A DNA stretch of 32,538 bases from Paraglomus occultum (Eukaryota > Glomeromycota > Glomeromycetes > Paraglomerales > Paraglomeraceae): NCBI GenBank assembly GCA_910592205.1, contig CAJVPJ010000240.1, forward strand, positions 1-32,538, read 5' to 3'. Under the pieces are notes generated by a model that saw only the letters and a program-made list of their open reading frames with translations, made no database searches and had not been told where the DNA came from. Of this stretch, positions 8,592-20,700 are shown piece after piece. Positions within the stretch are counted from its first letter, which is position 1; every line of letters begins with the position of its first letter. Both the position numbers and the translations under genes were made by a program.

Positions 8592-10840
8592 GGTGGTTAT
8601 TAAATTTACTACTTTCTCGCTGAGAATTTCTTTAGCTATATGTGAAATAAGAAGATTAAACAGTTGTAACAGTGTCCGTAAAATTATGAATTAAATCACT
8701 TTTTCAAGTACTATTAATAATATTACAGTTAGGTTGAGACTGGCAGTCAATAAATATATGCTTCCTTATGCATTATAAATCTATTAAAGGGAGGAAAAGA
8801 TCATATCGCCCAGCAATTTGATATCGTTCACTCGAAAAATACAATAGGGACTTCTTATAGCGTTGATCATAAGAGGCGCATTCACATAGAAATTCCTAAA
8901 TAAATAGAAGAAGCGTTTTAGTCGAAACAGCCAAATCGTACAATACATATTGTAACAAACTATTGTCCTGTGACGTTCCAGTACCATGCTGCGGGTATTT
9001 TGGTAAACCTATTCTTATAGGCCGATTATTGACATGTGCAATTTCTATGAGATAAAAAAAAACTATTTATAAGTCAGGCGATGTGTTACATAATTGTTAC
9101 AGGCTCATACAAAATGCACATTTTACCAAAGACTTTTAACAAAGAAACGTAGCCATTTCATTGTTTAGGCGAAAAAAAGGATGACGTGTATATGACAACA
9201 TCGGCAGTTGAATAACTTATCTCCGCTCCGAGCATAATGTATTCAGACCATCCCTTATCGCAGTATATTATGCTCAATGGCTATAGATTGTTTCCACTCA
9301 CAATGCGATTATACAATTGCTACGCCGAGACTGCGTTCTATAATTCGCCTTATGAAAGAAGTATGAGCTGTAATAAACATAATGTCGACATTGGCACACA
9401 GATTGACTTGTTGCAGGGGGTGTAATATTTTTTTTTGCTTGGGGGATGACAAGGGCGGGAATTGTCGTAATCTTTAGACGAGGGAACGGATTAAACAACT
9501 TGGTCTCGACATTTGTGGTACGATTGACAAGGTAAATGAGAGATCCAACATAAGTGTGTGACTGATAAGTTTGACAAATACTGCCGTGATACTGCTTTCT
9601 TTCACTATTTTACAAGAAAATCTGGTAATTGATGGTGCTTGATTGTGTTTCCTAAAAGTGATCTCCAATTCGTACAGTATTTGGATTTGTACTAGAGCAT
9701 ATTAATATGGAACCAGTCGACATGTGTTGTTTGGTCTGGTGAATATGAAATAACTGATGTAGAGAACTACCAATAGTCTACCGGTTATCTTGTTTTCCCG
9801 TTTCATCCGATAAATCCAAGCGATCGAGTATTTGTATGTTGTCAGAACGGAAGAGCAAGTTCTTAGAATTGCTTCTCGTCAGGGATTTAGGGAAACGGCA
9901 TGGGTGAAACCTTCTATGGAATAAAAGAAGTGAGAAGGTGATGGTAACAGTAGTAATGTTTGTTGTTATGGTAGCGTTCGACTGCGAATGGAATACATTG
10001 ACATGAACGTTGTGCATAAAAGGAATTAAGTTGGACAGGGTAATTCAGTACGGGCCATAACATCGTAACGATTTAGTGGTTAGTGTCATATTAAATACCA
10101 GCCAACTAACCATAATGGTCTTACGAAGCCAAACATCAATTATCTTATCGACAGTATTTACTATCATTTTGTTTGTTATCTCAGATGGATAAAGATTGGC
10201 TGGTCAGGCGATGTAACAGAATGAACGCTATTTATGAACTTCACGAAATTAATATTAATATCAAATAATAATACCGAGATGGCTTCACAGACATATATGC
10301 AACTGGAATCAACTGAACGCATGCAAGAGTAATTTCCAATGCAAATATTAAGTTGATGCACCAAGTTGTGTCTTAAGGAAAGAGAAATTGGCTGGCTCGT
10401 ATATTATATTTGATTATTGACTGCTTACTCCAAGATTATTTCAGCAATTAAAAGCCTTCCACAGTATTACGCTGCCAACACATAATTAATAATTATGCAT
10501 GTTAGATGTTGTATAGACATAAATGTTTATATCAATACAAAATATTCAATCTCATTCGACATTCTAAAAGCCTACTATTGAAAAACTGAACCGGTTTCAC
10601 TATTGTAATAGTCCATCATTTATCGTCTACTGTAATTGCCACAACTTACTCGGTCGATCTCAATTTTCTAATATTCTAAATGGGGGTTGTGCCATAAATT
10701 CCTGAACATATAAAAAGAACACTGTATACTGCACGATTTTTTTCCTCCCCGACCCGCAACGTTTTTAACCAGGAGTAGAGAACAATAATAAATAGACAAT
10801 ATTTCATTGCTGCATTTCAATCACATTGTTGCAGCCACTT
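8592..10840. other. Intergenic, no convincing gene
   Basis: Spacer between divergent genes: the membrane protein is read to the left and the F-box gene to the right. Frames at 9237-9425 (plus) and 9778-10017 (minus) have no splice support, domain or strong start context and are of chance length. The part next to 8591 should hold the membrane-protein promoter; no clear TATA box was seen there. Confidence 0.5.
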
Positions 10841-10841
10841 C

Positions 10842-10849
10842 TATAAATA
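10842..10849 (+). promoter_or_regulatory. Candidate TATA box of the F-box gene
   Basis: TATAAATA lies 70 bp upstream of the ATG at 10919, a spacing that suits a start site near 10870. It supports that ATG, rather than the one at 11174, as the gene's beginning. Confidence 0.45.
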
Positions 10850-10918
10850 CAGTTCTTATTTTGATCAACGAGATTTCTCACAATATACTTGAAAGGAAAC
10901 ATTTAAAGAATCGGAGCT

Positions 10919-13204
10919 ATGCCTGGTGTTACTTCATTGTCTGAAGACAAACTATTGAAGCGATCGCGCTACGGGATGATACGAAAAGATGGCATTGCGA
11001 ATATCAAAAAATTTGTACGTATTTGAGTGTGCCGATGCATCAATGACGTTATCATGAATAAACAACGGCAATTTGAGATATTTTTTTGGATATTACAATG
11101 AATAAAATTATCGGCTATCGCTTTATCCGTTATTAATGTATGCACGTTCACAATTCCCAAACATTAGAAGAGAATGCTTCGAACGAGACTCCGCTCTCTC
11201 CGTTCACAGACACAAGCTCGTATTCCTTTATATTTGCAATTAACATCCATCAAAAGCATTCGCGCTGAGACTTCCAACTCCGACACTTTCATACGGAATA
11301 ACAAGTTGTCACTCAATAACCTCCCGGTTGAGGTGTTAATACGCATATTTGCTCTCCTCGTCGAGCCAGTTGATGCTTTGCAAGTGTGGAGAAACTGTCC
11401 GGATAAAAGCCAACTATCATGGGACGCAAACTATAATGACATGTATGCATATACAATGGACCAAATTTCAGAAGCGGAGAGAAGTAGAAAAGTGCTCCGA
11501 TTAACATGTAAAATGTGGAACACGATCGTACTCGAATCGGTAGTCGAATGGAATATTGACATAGGGCGTATTATGGTAAGTGGCAAGTTAACGACCGCAG
11601 AGGGGAGAATATAATCTGCATCGGACGAACTTTGCATAAAGGGGCAAGGGGGTCTTTTTGATGTTGCTCAAGAGATCATCTGTTTATTCTGTTTCCATGC
11701 TCAATGTCTTTCCCCTCCACCCTCCCATAACAGACGTTTATACCACACAAGTTTGCCAAATACCCTTTCGGCCTTCAACGACTTGCAATTACAAATAGCA
11801 AAGACAATCAACTACACTCGTCGGACATCTCAAAGTGGCTTCAGGGTAACTTGTCGAATCTTGAATCATTCACAGTTCAAGGATGCAGGAATTTTAATGG
11901 AGCGGGGTAAGTAACGTTGCGGAAACGACGTTTTGTAACTGACCTTCACCAAGATATTATAGAACGTTAGACGACGATGCCATTAAATATTACTCAATTT
12001 CAGTATTGACAAAGCTTTTATTCTCCTCTACTCGCAGATTGATGAATTTACCCTATAGCCTACGTGAACTACGTATAATTGATTGCCCTAAAAGTAAGCA
12101 AAAAAAAAAACAACCGATCAATAAAGTTACTATGTCTGTCCTCTGATAATACTCACACTAATGCAATCTCTCTTGATAGTATCATCCCGCAAGTTGGTAC
12201 AAGCGCTGCAACATCTCAGCAATATCAACTACCTGGCGATCGATTTCTCACTATTGTTTTCTGATGGATCTCTGTCGAAATCAATTCAGTCATTCCTTCC
12301 TCGTCTCAAAACCATTCAACTCATTATCGACAGTTCATCTCTGTCAAACACCAATCTTACCCGTGACTCACTTCCCAATCACATTTCGGAACTTATATTT
12401 ACTCAAAATCATCCACGACATCGGCACTACGTTCTCGACAGCCAAGATTTTCTTCACAAAGATGCAGAATATGAACTTTGGGATAAATCATTACTTCTTA
12501 ATAATTCAGACATTTATCCGTACAATCTGCATCAACTTGACGTATCTAAGTGTACACTTCCATATGGAGTATTTGCTCTCCCACGTGTTCTTACCCATCT
12601 AAGTGTCGGATATCCTTCCCTTCCTGTCGATTGGATGCACGCAAAGCTACCTTCTACACTTGAATATCTAAAGATTTTAGGCTATGTATATCACGTACAA
12701 TACGAAGAAAAAGATGATGATTCTTACGTTGCATATGGAAACAAATGGATACAAATGCTACCCGACAATGCACCTCAATTGAAGACACTGATATTGAGAA
12801 TATACACATCAATTTCAGCTGATTTATATCAGACAATTGGGGAGAGATATGCTAGTAGCCTTCAATATTTTGATCTGTGCATACTAAAGCCAAGATATGG
12901 ATCACAAGCATGGATGGTTGAAGACAATGATGAAGTAGCAAGGAGGATTAAAATGTTGATGTCTTTGAAGAGTTTGCAGGAATTTAGAATGCACAGCTTA
13001 ATCAGTGATGGAGAGTTAGAAAGTATGCCAGAATCGTTAAGAAGGCTAAAGATGTATAAGGATTTTAAGAACGACGTGAGTGAAAAAGCATTGGAGATGT
13101 TAATAGCAAAGGGTGTATCGATAGACGAAGTGGACGAGTTGTTTGGGTGTGCAGAAGCAGGATCGATTTGTTGCTGTGAAAATGTCATGACAAGAATGAT
13201 ATGA
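10919..13204 (+). CDS. F-box protein with leucine-rich/FNIP-like repeats
   Basis: Firm exons are 11174(or 11168)-11575, 11734-11906, 12038-12093 and 12180-13204. Introns 11576-11733, 11907-12037 and 12094-12179 all have GTAAG donors and AG acceptors, with phases that join one frame. From the ATG at 11174 this gives 551 residues. A candidate first exon, 10919-11014 (MPGVTSLSEDKLLKRSRYGM...), ends at a GTACGT donor. It joins in phase to an acceptor at 11167 and follows a TATA box; with it the protein has 585 residues.

The F-box lies near residues 47-65 of the shorter form (LNNLPVEVLIRIFALL). The C-terminal half carries irregular leucine-rich repeats resembling FNIP-type ones: LPYSLRELRIIDCPK, LPRVLTHLSVGYPSLP, LPSTLEYLKILGY and MPESLRRLKMY. 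F-box proteins bind Skp1 in SCF ubiquitin ligases, and the repeat region would select the substrate, which is unknown here. AATAAA at 13363-13368 could be the polyadenylation signal. Confidence 0.8.
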
Positions 13205-16087
13205 TGATTTAAGAGTTTGTACAAAGGATATTGGGAGAGTTAATATATATATGGGTGATTGGTGGGATACGTAATTAATGTAGCGTCTATTATGACGGAA
13301 ACTATATTTAATGTACATATTGTTTTTTAGCTCTAGTACACACTGATTTTTATCATTGTATAAATAAACCAACATCAAAGCATTGACGCGTACATTACTG
13401 TAATAGTCTAAGTGATTTACTGATGGCATATTTAATAGAGTTGGTTTTTTACAAGGATTATTATAATAGGTTGGAAATTATAATTTCGTGCGCATGCAAT
13501 ATACTATGCAGAAAACGTAATCAAAATTGCGTGACGTATATTCGTACATAGTAATAGCGTAGTAGTAGACAGTCGTCAATTTTCTTCTTTGAAGTTAATA
13601 TTAATGATGAAACATATAACACCGGGTTTACGCGTAATAGTTCTAGGATGGTAAGATCTATCTACTTTGGAACTACTTTTCGCTTCACTGCGTTAAATTA
13701 AAAACATTAAAGACTATTATGAACGGTTTATTTAAGTTGCCAGAATCATTTATTTGAGTCTCTATTTACAAGTATCAAATGTATTAATTGCTCTGAGAGA
13801 TTGTGCTCTCACCTAACATTGTTTGATTAGCAGGCTTGAAGAAGCAACAAAAGCAGCTGTAAAATACATAAGGACAAATGGTTACCAGACATGTTGCAAT
13901 AATAGCAGAAATAGGGAGAATAAGACAAATAGCCGGAAACATTTAAAACATTACAAAGAGTTTTTCATGAAAAATTACGAATGAGATTTTCTAAAAAGTA
14001 GTTTAGTAGATGATCAATGTACTTACAGGATGCGAACACGTGACAAAATTATTGAAGACTGTCCTAATCTCGAGCACTAATGTGAACTAATTCGAGGATA
14101 CTTATTTTAACTATAATACGAGTTTCAGTAATTATTGGCCGCATTCCAACAACGTAGTGTTTGCGTCGTGTCAAAATCCGGTGAAATTTATTTGTGGACA
14201 AAATTACTTCGACGGTTGCAATTAGTAAATCAAAATTTGCGTTTGAATTTGGGACTTGAAGTTGTGAATGTTTAACTATACAGCGCCTCAAACTTTTAAT
14301 ATAAAATATTTTTAAGCCAAACTATATATATAACAACGAAGATGCGATATACCCAGGTCAGAAAAATGGTCATCGGGCGAAGTAGAAATTTAACAATGAT
14401 CCAATTTGACGAGATGGCTTGGAATTTTCGACAAATAATCTATAACATAAAATATTAATATTAATATTAATATACTGTGTTTGTGCATTTTCTTGCAAGA
14501 TAATCAATAGTAGAATTTTTGTTACATAAAATATTAACATTAATAAATATTTTAATAAAACCTTTCTTAAAAGTCATTTGATTAGTTAGTAAAATTAATG
14601 TCTATTAATGTGTTTTATTTAAAAAGCAAGAACATTTGGTGTCGAGTGTCTCTTAAATCTACTATTCTACATATATTTTTGTACTTCAGTTATCAACTTT
14701 AGACCGAGTGACTGGGTTCTGAATTGAGACAGGTCCCAAACTCACACATAACACATAGACTGTATTACTTACTATTACTAGAGACTTGTCAAACGCAACT
14801 CAGTTTAAATATTTTGCACGCCTATAATAATAAAACGATATAAAATGACATAATTATTTTCTTTATTATTATTTTGTAGTAAGTTATTCATACCCGTTGT
14901 GTTGGCGATATCATTGTTTGAGCGTAGATATAGCGAAATAACTTGTATCCCAAACCGGTAGACAACGAGTTTGCGTTGCTCATATTAGTTAGCAGCGGCT
15001 CATATTAATATAGTAATTTTTGCGTAGTTTGTGTGTTCGCGGGTACCTCAGGATTTTGCCCGAAAATAATCCGTAACGTAAGAAGGCTGAAGGTAGTGCC
15101 AACAATTTGTCAGCTTATTCATAATCGATTAGGTTTTTCCTGTCTTACTACACGTATGTATCCGCGTATCGTCAACTGGTGCGCACGATACAAATGCAAC
15201 CTCTTGGTTGTTTGGATAAAAGCAACTGCAGGTCACAATTGACTACATGCTGACATAACGTCACAACTGTGAGTAAAAGCACATTTGCAAAAATTTAATT
15301 CATTGTCTTATCTGTTCGTTTTGTAAATCGAATAGGATTTGTGATAGCAGATAAATTCTACTTTTTAGCTATTGTTAATATTATAAAATGGTATAAACAA
15401 ATTTCTTGAAGTTATTAATGCCGCATTTTTAGCATACATGCAGGGCTACTCCATATCATTATTGATGGTTTGAATAATTTAGACAAAATAAAATAAATAT
15501 AATTATAATGTTTCTGTTAAAATAGATAGAAGCACGTTCAGTAGAAAATAATAATACAATTTTATCAGTTTTGTGAACAAACGGTTTTAATGTTGGCCAA
15601 AATCTGTTTATAAAACTAGTTATTTTATTTTACACTGTAGCTACGCAAGTAAACGTTTATAATGTCAATATAAACTTTTAATTAATGGAAGAACCATATC
15701 AATTAAAAGTTCAACGATAATTATGCCAAGACAAATTTACAGTTATGCATAAATTTGTAAAATGGCTTTTATCGTCAGCGTTGTTCTAAACAGACTACTT
15801 TTACATTCAACGACGTGTGCTTAATCAGAACTTGCAACACGTTATTGATAAAGCGTATTGCCATATTCTTGATACAGAAGAAAAGTTGTCAACAGCATAG
15901 AATATGTAATATATACATACCATAGTAATAGTTTCACTGAAAGATGATCAGGCATTGACTCTGTTTTAATTCATAAATGCCTACAAGGTAAAGATTTATA
16001 GACTGCTTATATTACAAGTAAGCCATTTTGCTTTGGTTATCTCTTACAACAATTTAAAAAACCAGTATCAAAATATATTCTTTCTAA
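13205..16087. other. Intergenic, no convincing gene
   Basis: AT-rich spacer with low-complexity ATTAAT runs around 14450-14475 and 14525-14560. A 29-bp segment at 14725-14753 is related to the hairpin repeat at 17256-17322. A short frame near 13831-13983 reads RLEEATKAAVKYIRTNGYQ, which looks protein-like but has neither a start nor a continuing exon. The 15033-15242 frame begins at a non-ATG codon and has no recognised domain. Confidence 0.45.
14725..14753 (+). repeat. Half-copy of the 17256-17322 hairpin repeat
   Basis: Starts TGAGACAGGTCCCAAACTCA and matches the right arm of the hairpin at 17294-17322 at 26 of 29 positions. No matching left arm is clear upstream, so this copy looks truncated or diverged on one side. 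Confidence 0.6.
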
Positions 16088-16276
16088 ATGCGGTTTCTTT
16101 GCGGTCAATCCCTATTAATTTTCGACAGCCTCGCCAAGCGACTCGAACAATTGAAAGAGCAAAATTTACCAAAAAGAATTCTACTGAAGATAGCTCAAAG
16201 ACGAAGAGACACCGAACTCCAAAAAGAAGCTGAATTAAAAACCAAAGAAGATAAAGGTAAACGCCGTCTGACCTAA
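16088..16276 (+). CDS. Possible exon encoding a charged coiled-coil segment
   Basis: A 62-codon frame reads FDSLAKRLEQLKEQNLP and then RILLKIAQRRRDTELQKEAE, strongly charged with heptad-like leucines. It contains a donor-like AAAG|GTAAAC at 16256/16257 and an acceptor-like TTCGACAG just before 16130, so the true exon might be 16130-16256. No partner exon was found on either side, so it may be a fragment or chance. No family is recognised. Confidence 0.25.
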   Translation: MRFLCGQSLLIFDSLAKRLEQLKEQNLPKRILLKIAQRRRDTELQKEAELKTKEDKGKRRLT

Positions 16277-17255
16277 CACAACGACCAAAAACCACTTCAT
16301 TAGTAAAAAGCCTTCATCATAAGTTTCATTATTAGAAAATCCTTGAAGATTGTTATCATATTTTCTCTTTTTGGGGTCGGATAGAACCGGCATATAGATT
16401 AAATGAAACCAGGAAAAAACTTCTGATAATGTAAAAATATCACTTAAAGCGACAAATTTCAGTCACAATACCGAATGTTAGTGTAGCTGATCTGTTGCGC
16501 ACGAGAAAGATGGGTCGGTAGAATGTTGGCTACAATCGGTAATGAATGTCTCTACTGGTAAACTTTTTGACCATTGACAAGTCGTGGATCAATCACATTT
16601 CCTACAATATCATGAAAATATAACACATTCAGCATGATTATGATTGCATATATTTGAATAAAGTGCCAAGCTCACTGCATGATGGAGTCAGTGAAAACGG
16701 AACAGTTTGATTTGTATTTTGAATATAGACAGAATACAATCAATGCAAGGGTACACGAATTCCGGTTTAGATGCGTGAGTCACATGGTTAAAGGTACGGC
16801 GTTGAGACGGAAAAGTCAGGAAAGCTTTCAATAAGGTTAATTCATTTGCCCATTAAGTAGTGGGTAGCATGATAAATTATGTTTCTTTGTAGAAATGGCG
16901 TAATTGCCAAGTCATATTCTTTGCTTTAAGGCCCTATTTATGATTCTGACGATTTGAAAATGGAAACTGACTGACATACTTTTCTTTCCTTTTGCGACTT
17001 CGCATGACGGTTATGACAAACAATATAACGCACTTGTTATAGAGTTTTAATTAATTTATTCGTCTTTTATACATAGCTTAAACGTTATTACAGTCGTGCG
17101 AATTGGCATTCTAGCTGTGTAGTGTGGTTGATCAATAACAGCAATCCTATGCGTCGACTATTGTATATAATCCGACTTGCTCGCTTTATTATATCAATAA
17201 TATATTCTTGTTGTAAAGATGCTGAGGATATTCACTTGGCCATAACGCATGATTG

Positions 17256-17322
17256 TGTTGTGTCTGAGTTTGGGACATGTCTCAATCCAAAACTGAGACT
17301 GGTCCCAAATTCAGACATAACA
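17256..17322. repeat. Foldback hairpin repeat, 29-bp arms with a 9-nt loop
   Basis: The left arm 17256-17284 (TGTTGTGTCTGAGTTTGGGA...) and right arm 17294-17322 (TGAGACTGGTCCCAAATTCA...) are inverse complements at 25 of 29 positions, around a 9-nt loop. A related arm occurs at 14725-14753. Arms this long and a dispersed second copy point to a small foldback mobile element or a structured RNA unit. Confidence 0.68.
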
Positions 17323-17564
17323 GGTCAATTTCTTTGCCTACTTATATCGAGTGTATAAATAAACTGAAGCCTATTCGTAAATTCTTTAATAGATGACAAA
17401 CTGAATATAGTTGTCGATTACAATCGGACATGTGAATAGGCATAACGTTAACGTGCAGATATCTGCGCTTATTAACGACTTAAATATATATTCATAATGT
17501 CGATTGTCTAGCTAAGGTTAGTTTGTATACATTATGAAAAGATTTGTGCGCTAAAATTACTTAC

Positions 17565-17779
17565 AGACGCGATCTCTGCATCATCGGTATCAGCTGAACG
17601 TCTATCCTTGACGATTTTCGGCACTTCCTCACTTGGTGCTCAAACTACAAGGTCAGTGGTACATGACGTATTGTATCTTCCGTAAGCGCTTTATTTATCA
17701 CTTTGGCGTATTGGGGGATACTAATCGAATACATGTTGATCCAGCGGAGCAGGTGAGACAATGCGATCCATTGTTGAAT
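17565..17779 (-). other. Exon-like pieces on the minus strand, possibly a decayed gene fragment
   Basis: A frame from 17779 to the stop at 17645-17647 contains WIALSHLLRWINMYSISIPQ and then INKALTEDTIRHVPLTL. A second piece at about 17627-17565 reads EVPKIVKDRRSADTDDAEIA and ends exactly at a consensus GTAAGT donor (17564 downward). The two do not join in one frame, because a stop lies between them. The plus strand of the same interval is also open over 65 codons, so the coding strand is not settled. No family is recognised. Confidence 0.22.
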
Positions 17780-20700
17780 GCTAACCCGCTTTATTTGGGT
17801 TGGTCGATCCCGTTAATCATCGGTAAATAACTTGTTACCTCATGCTTGTTGCAAACGAGAGGCAGATGATGACGCTTTGAATGGCAAAACAGAAGATCAT
17901 GAAACAACGTTATTTTGTAAATATCCTGACACGTGTATAGAGATTGTATTTTGAAACCGACATATAAAATGTAAGGATAAACGCGTGAATAATTATTCCG
18001 AGACGGAAAACAAGTTATAGTAACGGCATTTAAATAACAATTTATGATTCGTACTGTCAATCACTTAATGTGTGTTTGACATTTTAATCTAAGTCGGTTA
18101 TCAACAATGTATTCACGCTAGCTTTATCCTGTATATTTTATTTGCCACCCCACTCCAAGAATAGTTATCCCCTATGTTTATATCCCATGTTACTAATATC
18201 TATAAGTTTTTGTTCACATAACTAATGATAATCTTGCGGACATCTCGATCCATGATAGCTGTCTATGTCTCGCGCTCACTGCTTCTATTATAATTTTCTG
18301 TCACAATCAAGCGCTTATTATATACACCAGATAACAAGTACAATAGATTCTTTCCCCATCATGGGAAATACACATGATTTCTCTGTTATTCTGTTTAATA
18401 TTTGACTCAGCCCATTTGCACGTATACAAAACTCTATAATTATATCACATAAAACGAATAATTAGATTCATTTAATTCACTAATACTAACCAAATGCACA
18501 TTATATATTCGGACAGACACCTATCTTAAAAATTTCCCTAAATTCTGTGTTTAATAGGTCAGACAGATTACCCCACTAAACCGGATTGAACACTCGGGAA
18601 AACGTCTATTGACACGAGCCTAAACGGAATTGCGTAATAATATGGAATGGCATTGGTAAAGATGGGTACGTCTGGATAAAGTGAGATCGCAAATTGACAA
18701 AACGGTTGCGTGGGAGTAACTATTCGTTATCGTTAGCCTCGTAGCAACACGGTTGATTAAGACCGTATCGGCTTAGTTTGTTTGTACCGTATACTCGTCC
18801 CGCAGATACCCGCCGATCGGTCACATTTACAGTGTACACGAGATTATGGCATTCTCGAATAATCTTCCGATTTGACCAACATTAATATAAATGGTTACAT
18901 TTATCGGTCTATTCTTAATATATCCGAGTTTCTGTGCCGTTTTTAGTGTTCATATCGGAACGTAATCTTGGCAGCATATGAAGGATAAATTCAAATTCGC
19001 CCCAATGCCATCATAAATACGCTTGGCTACGTAATAACATCGAATTTAAGTCAAAAATGAAATACTTTATTGGTGTAGGAACCATGCGGACTCTATACGA
19101 TAACCCTATTTGACATTACGAGTCCCTGCTTACAAACCATGCGAATCATATGGTTAAGATTTCGAGATTTGACGTGAATAAAAGGGATTATTTTGAAGAC
19201 AGCTCTATGATATGAATAACGTACGAATGAAAAATGGTGCCACTGAAGTTGGTAATGTCACGTGAGGATATGTTTTACAAGGCGCTAAATCGGTCAAATG
19301 ACTTGTTATTATTTGTTATCTATTATTTGTATTATTTGTTATTGTCTTCCCAAGTAAAGTTCCGTGATCCTTATTTTTCGTTACCATGTTCTTTTTATGT
19401 TATAGTTCACTTTGGATACTCTCACATTTATTCGTTAACTATCGTCGTTTATATTGAACCTGTTTCCTGTAGATGGTGTATATTATTAATAGAACTTTTA
19501 AAATTACTTTATGTTTGTGTCAATTCCCGAAACTTATCGATCATCGGCTCTAAGTGCATTATTAATATGTTAACTCACTCAAAAAGGAAATGGAATACCA
19601 TATTTATCCATATGCTGGCTGACGGGTAAGAATAACACGAACACAGCATAGTCATACCTGATCAGTCACAATGATATCAACAAGGGAAAGGGGGGTTACT
19701 GTGTATGCATATACAGGACATTATTTGCTCATTCCACTTGTTTGATGCTCATAATTTACCGCAGGCTAATCTTTTGCTATTTTCAGTAGAGTGAGAAGAC
19801 GCTGATCTCAAGAGGATCAACCCAACAAATATGCGAGATAGCGGGAACATGAGCAGTTGGATGCAAAAAAGGACAAATGGCATAGAGTGCTAAATGAAAA
19901 CGTATACATGCGCCACATCAACTATTATAGCGAAAACATAGTCATGGGCTAGTTTAATTACAAATCAAGGATGTTAGCCAAGAACTAGCTGTTTATTTTT
20001 CTTTTGCTTGGTTCGATAAATTACCCGCTACAGTAGCTTATTCATTTATAATAGTCCATGTTTGCGTCTACATGTAAACATTCGTTACTTGTCACTATTA
20101 GCAATTGTTATTTGTCATTGTTCTTCATATTCCTTTTTCTCCCCCGGGGATTGCAAATCAATCACCCTTGGTATTGCATTTTCCTCCCTGAAATATCAAT
20201 CAACTGTTGGATATTAGTTTCATTGTATATGTAATACTGATTGGTTGCAAGTCGGATGTTGTTACAACGTTCGAGAACGCTACGTATTCCGTTATATTGT
20301 GGCGAGTTTTCATCTATTATTGTTCCTTTCTGCAATCACGCAATCTGTTTACAAACACAAACATCTTTATGCCTCTAATGGTTTTTCATAAACAATCAAC
20401 TTCATGCCTTATCAATGTAGTTTACGCACGGATGAAGTAATTAGAACCTTTATCCGTCGTCAATTTGGACGTAACGTAGGACATTGTATCTGCTTATATA
20501 TTTATAATTTAAAAGAATAACACATATTCAGGACAGACTTTACGCATAAGTCGATAGTACAACGGAAGAACGAATGAATGGTGTTCTCAGTCAACACTCA
20601 TTGTGGTAGCAAGTAGTTCTATGTATGCATATGTACAGCAGAAGCATTACAAGACACGAGACCTCAGCCGCACGTTGGCTTACTGATTATTTAACGAGAG

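Noticed and set aside
19234-19629. 131-codon plus-strand frame
   Set aside because: Very hydrophobic and T-rich sequence with few stop codons by composition; no domain, splice sites or neighbouring exon. Near chance expectation for a window of this size and composition.
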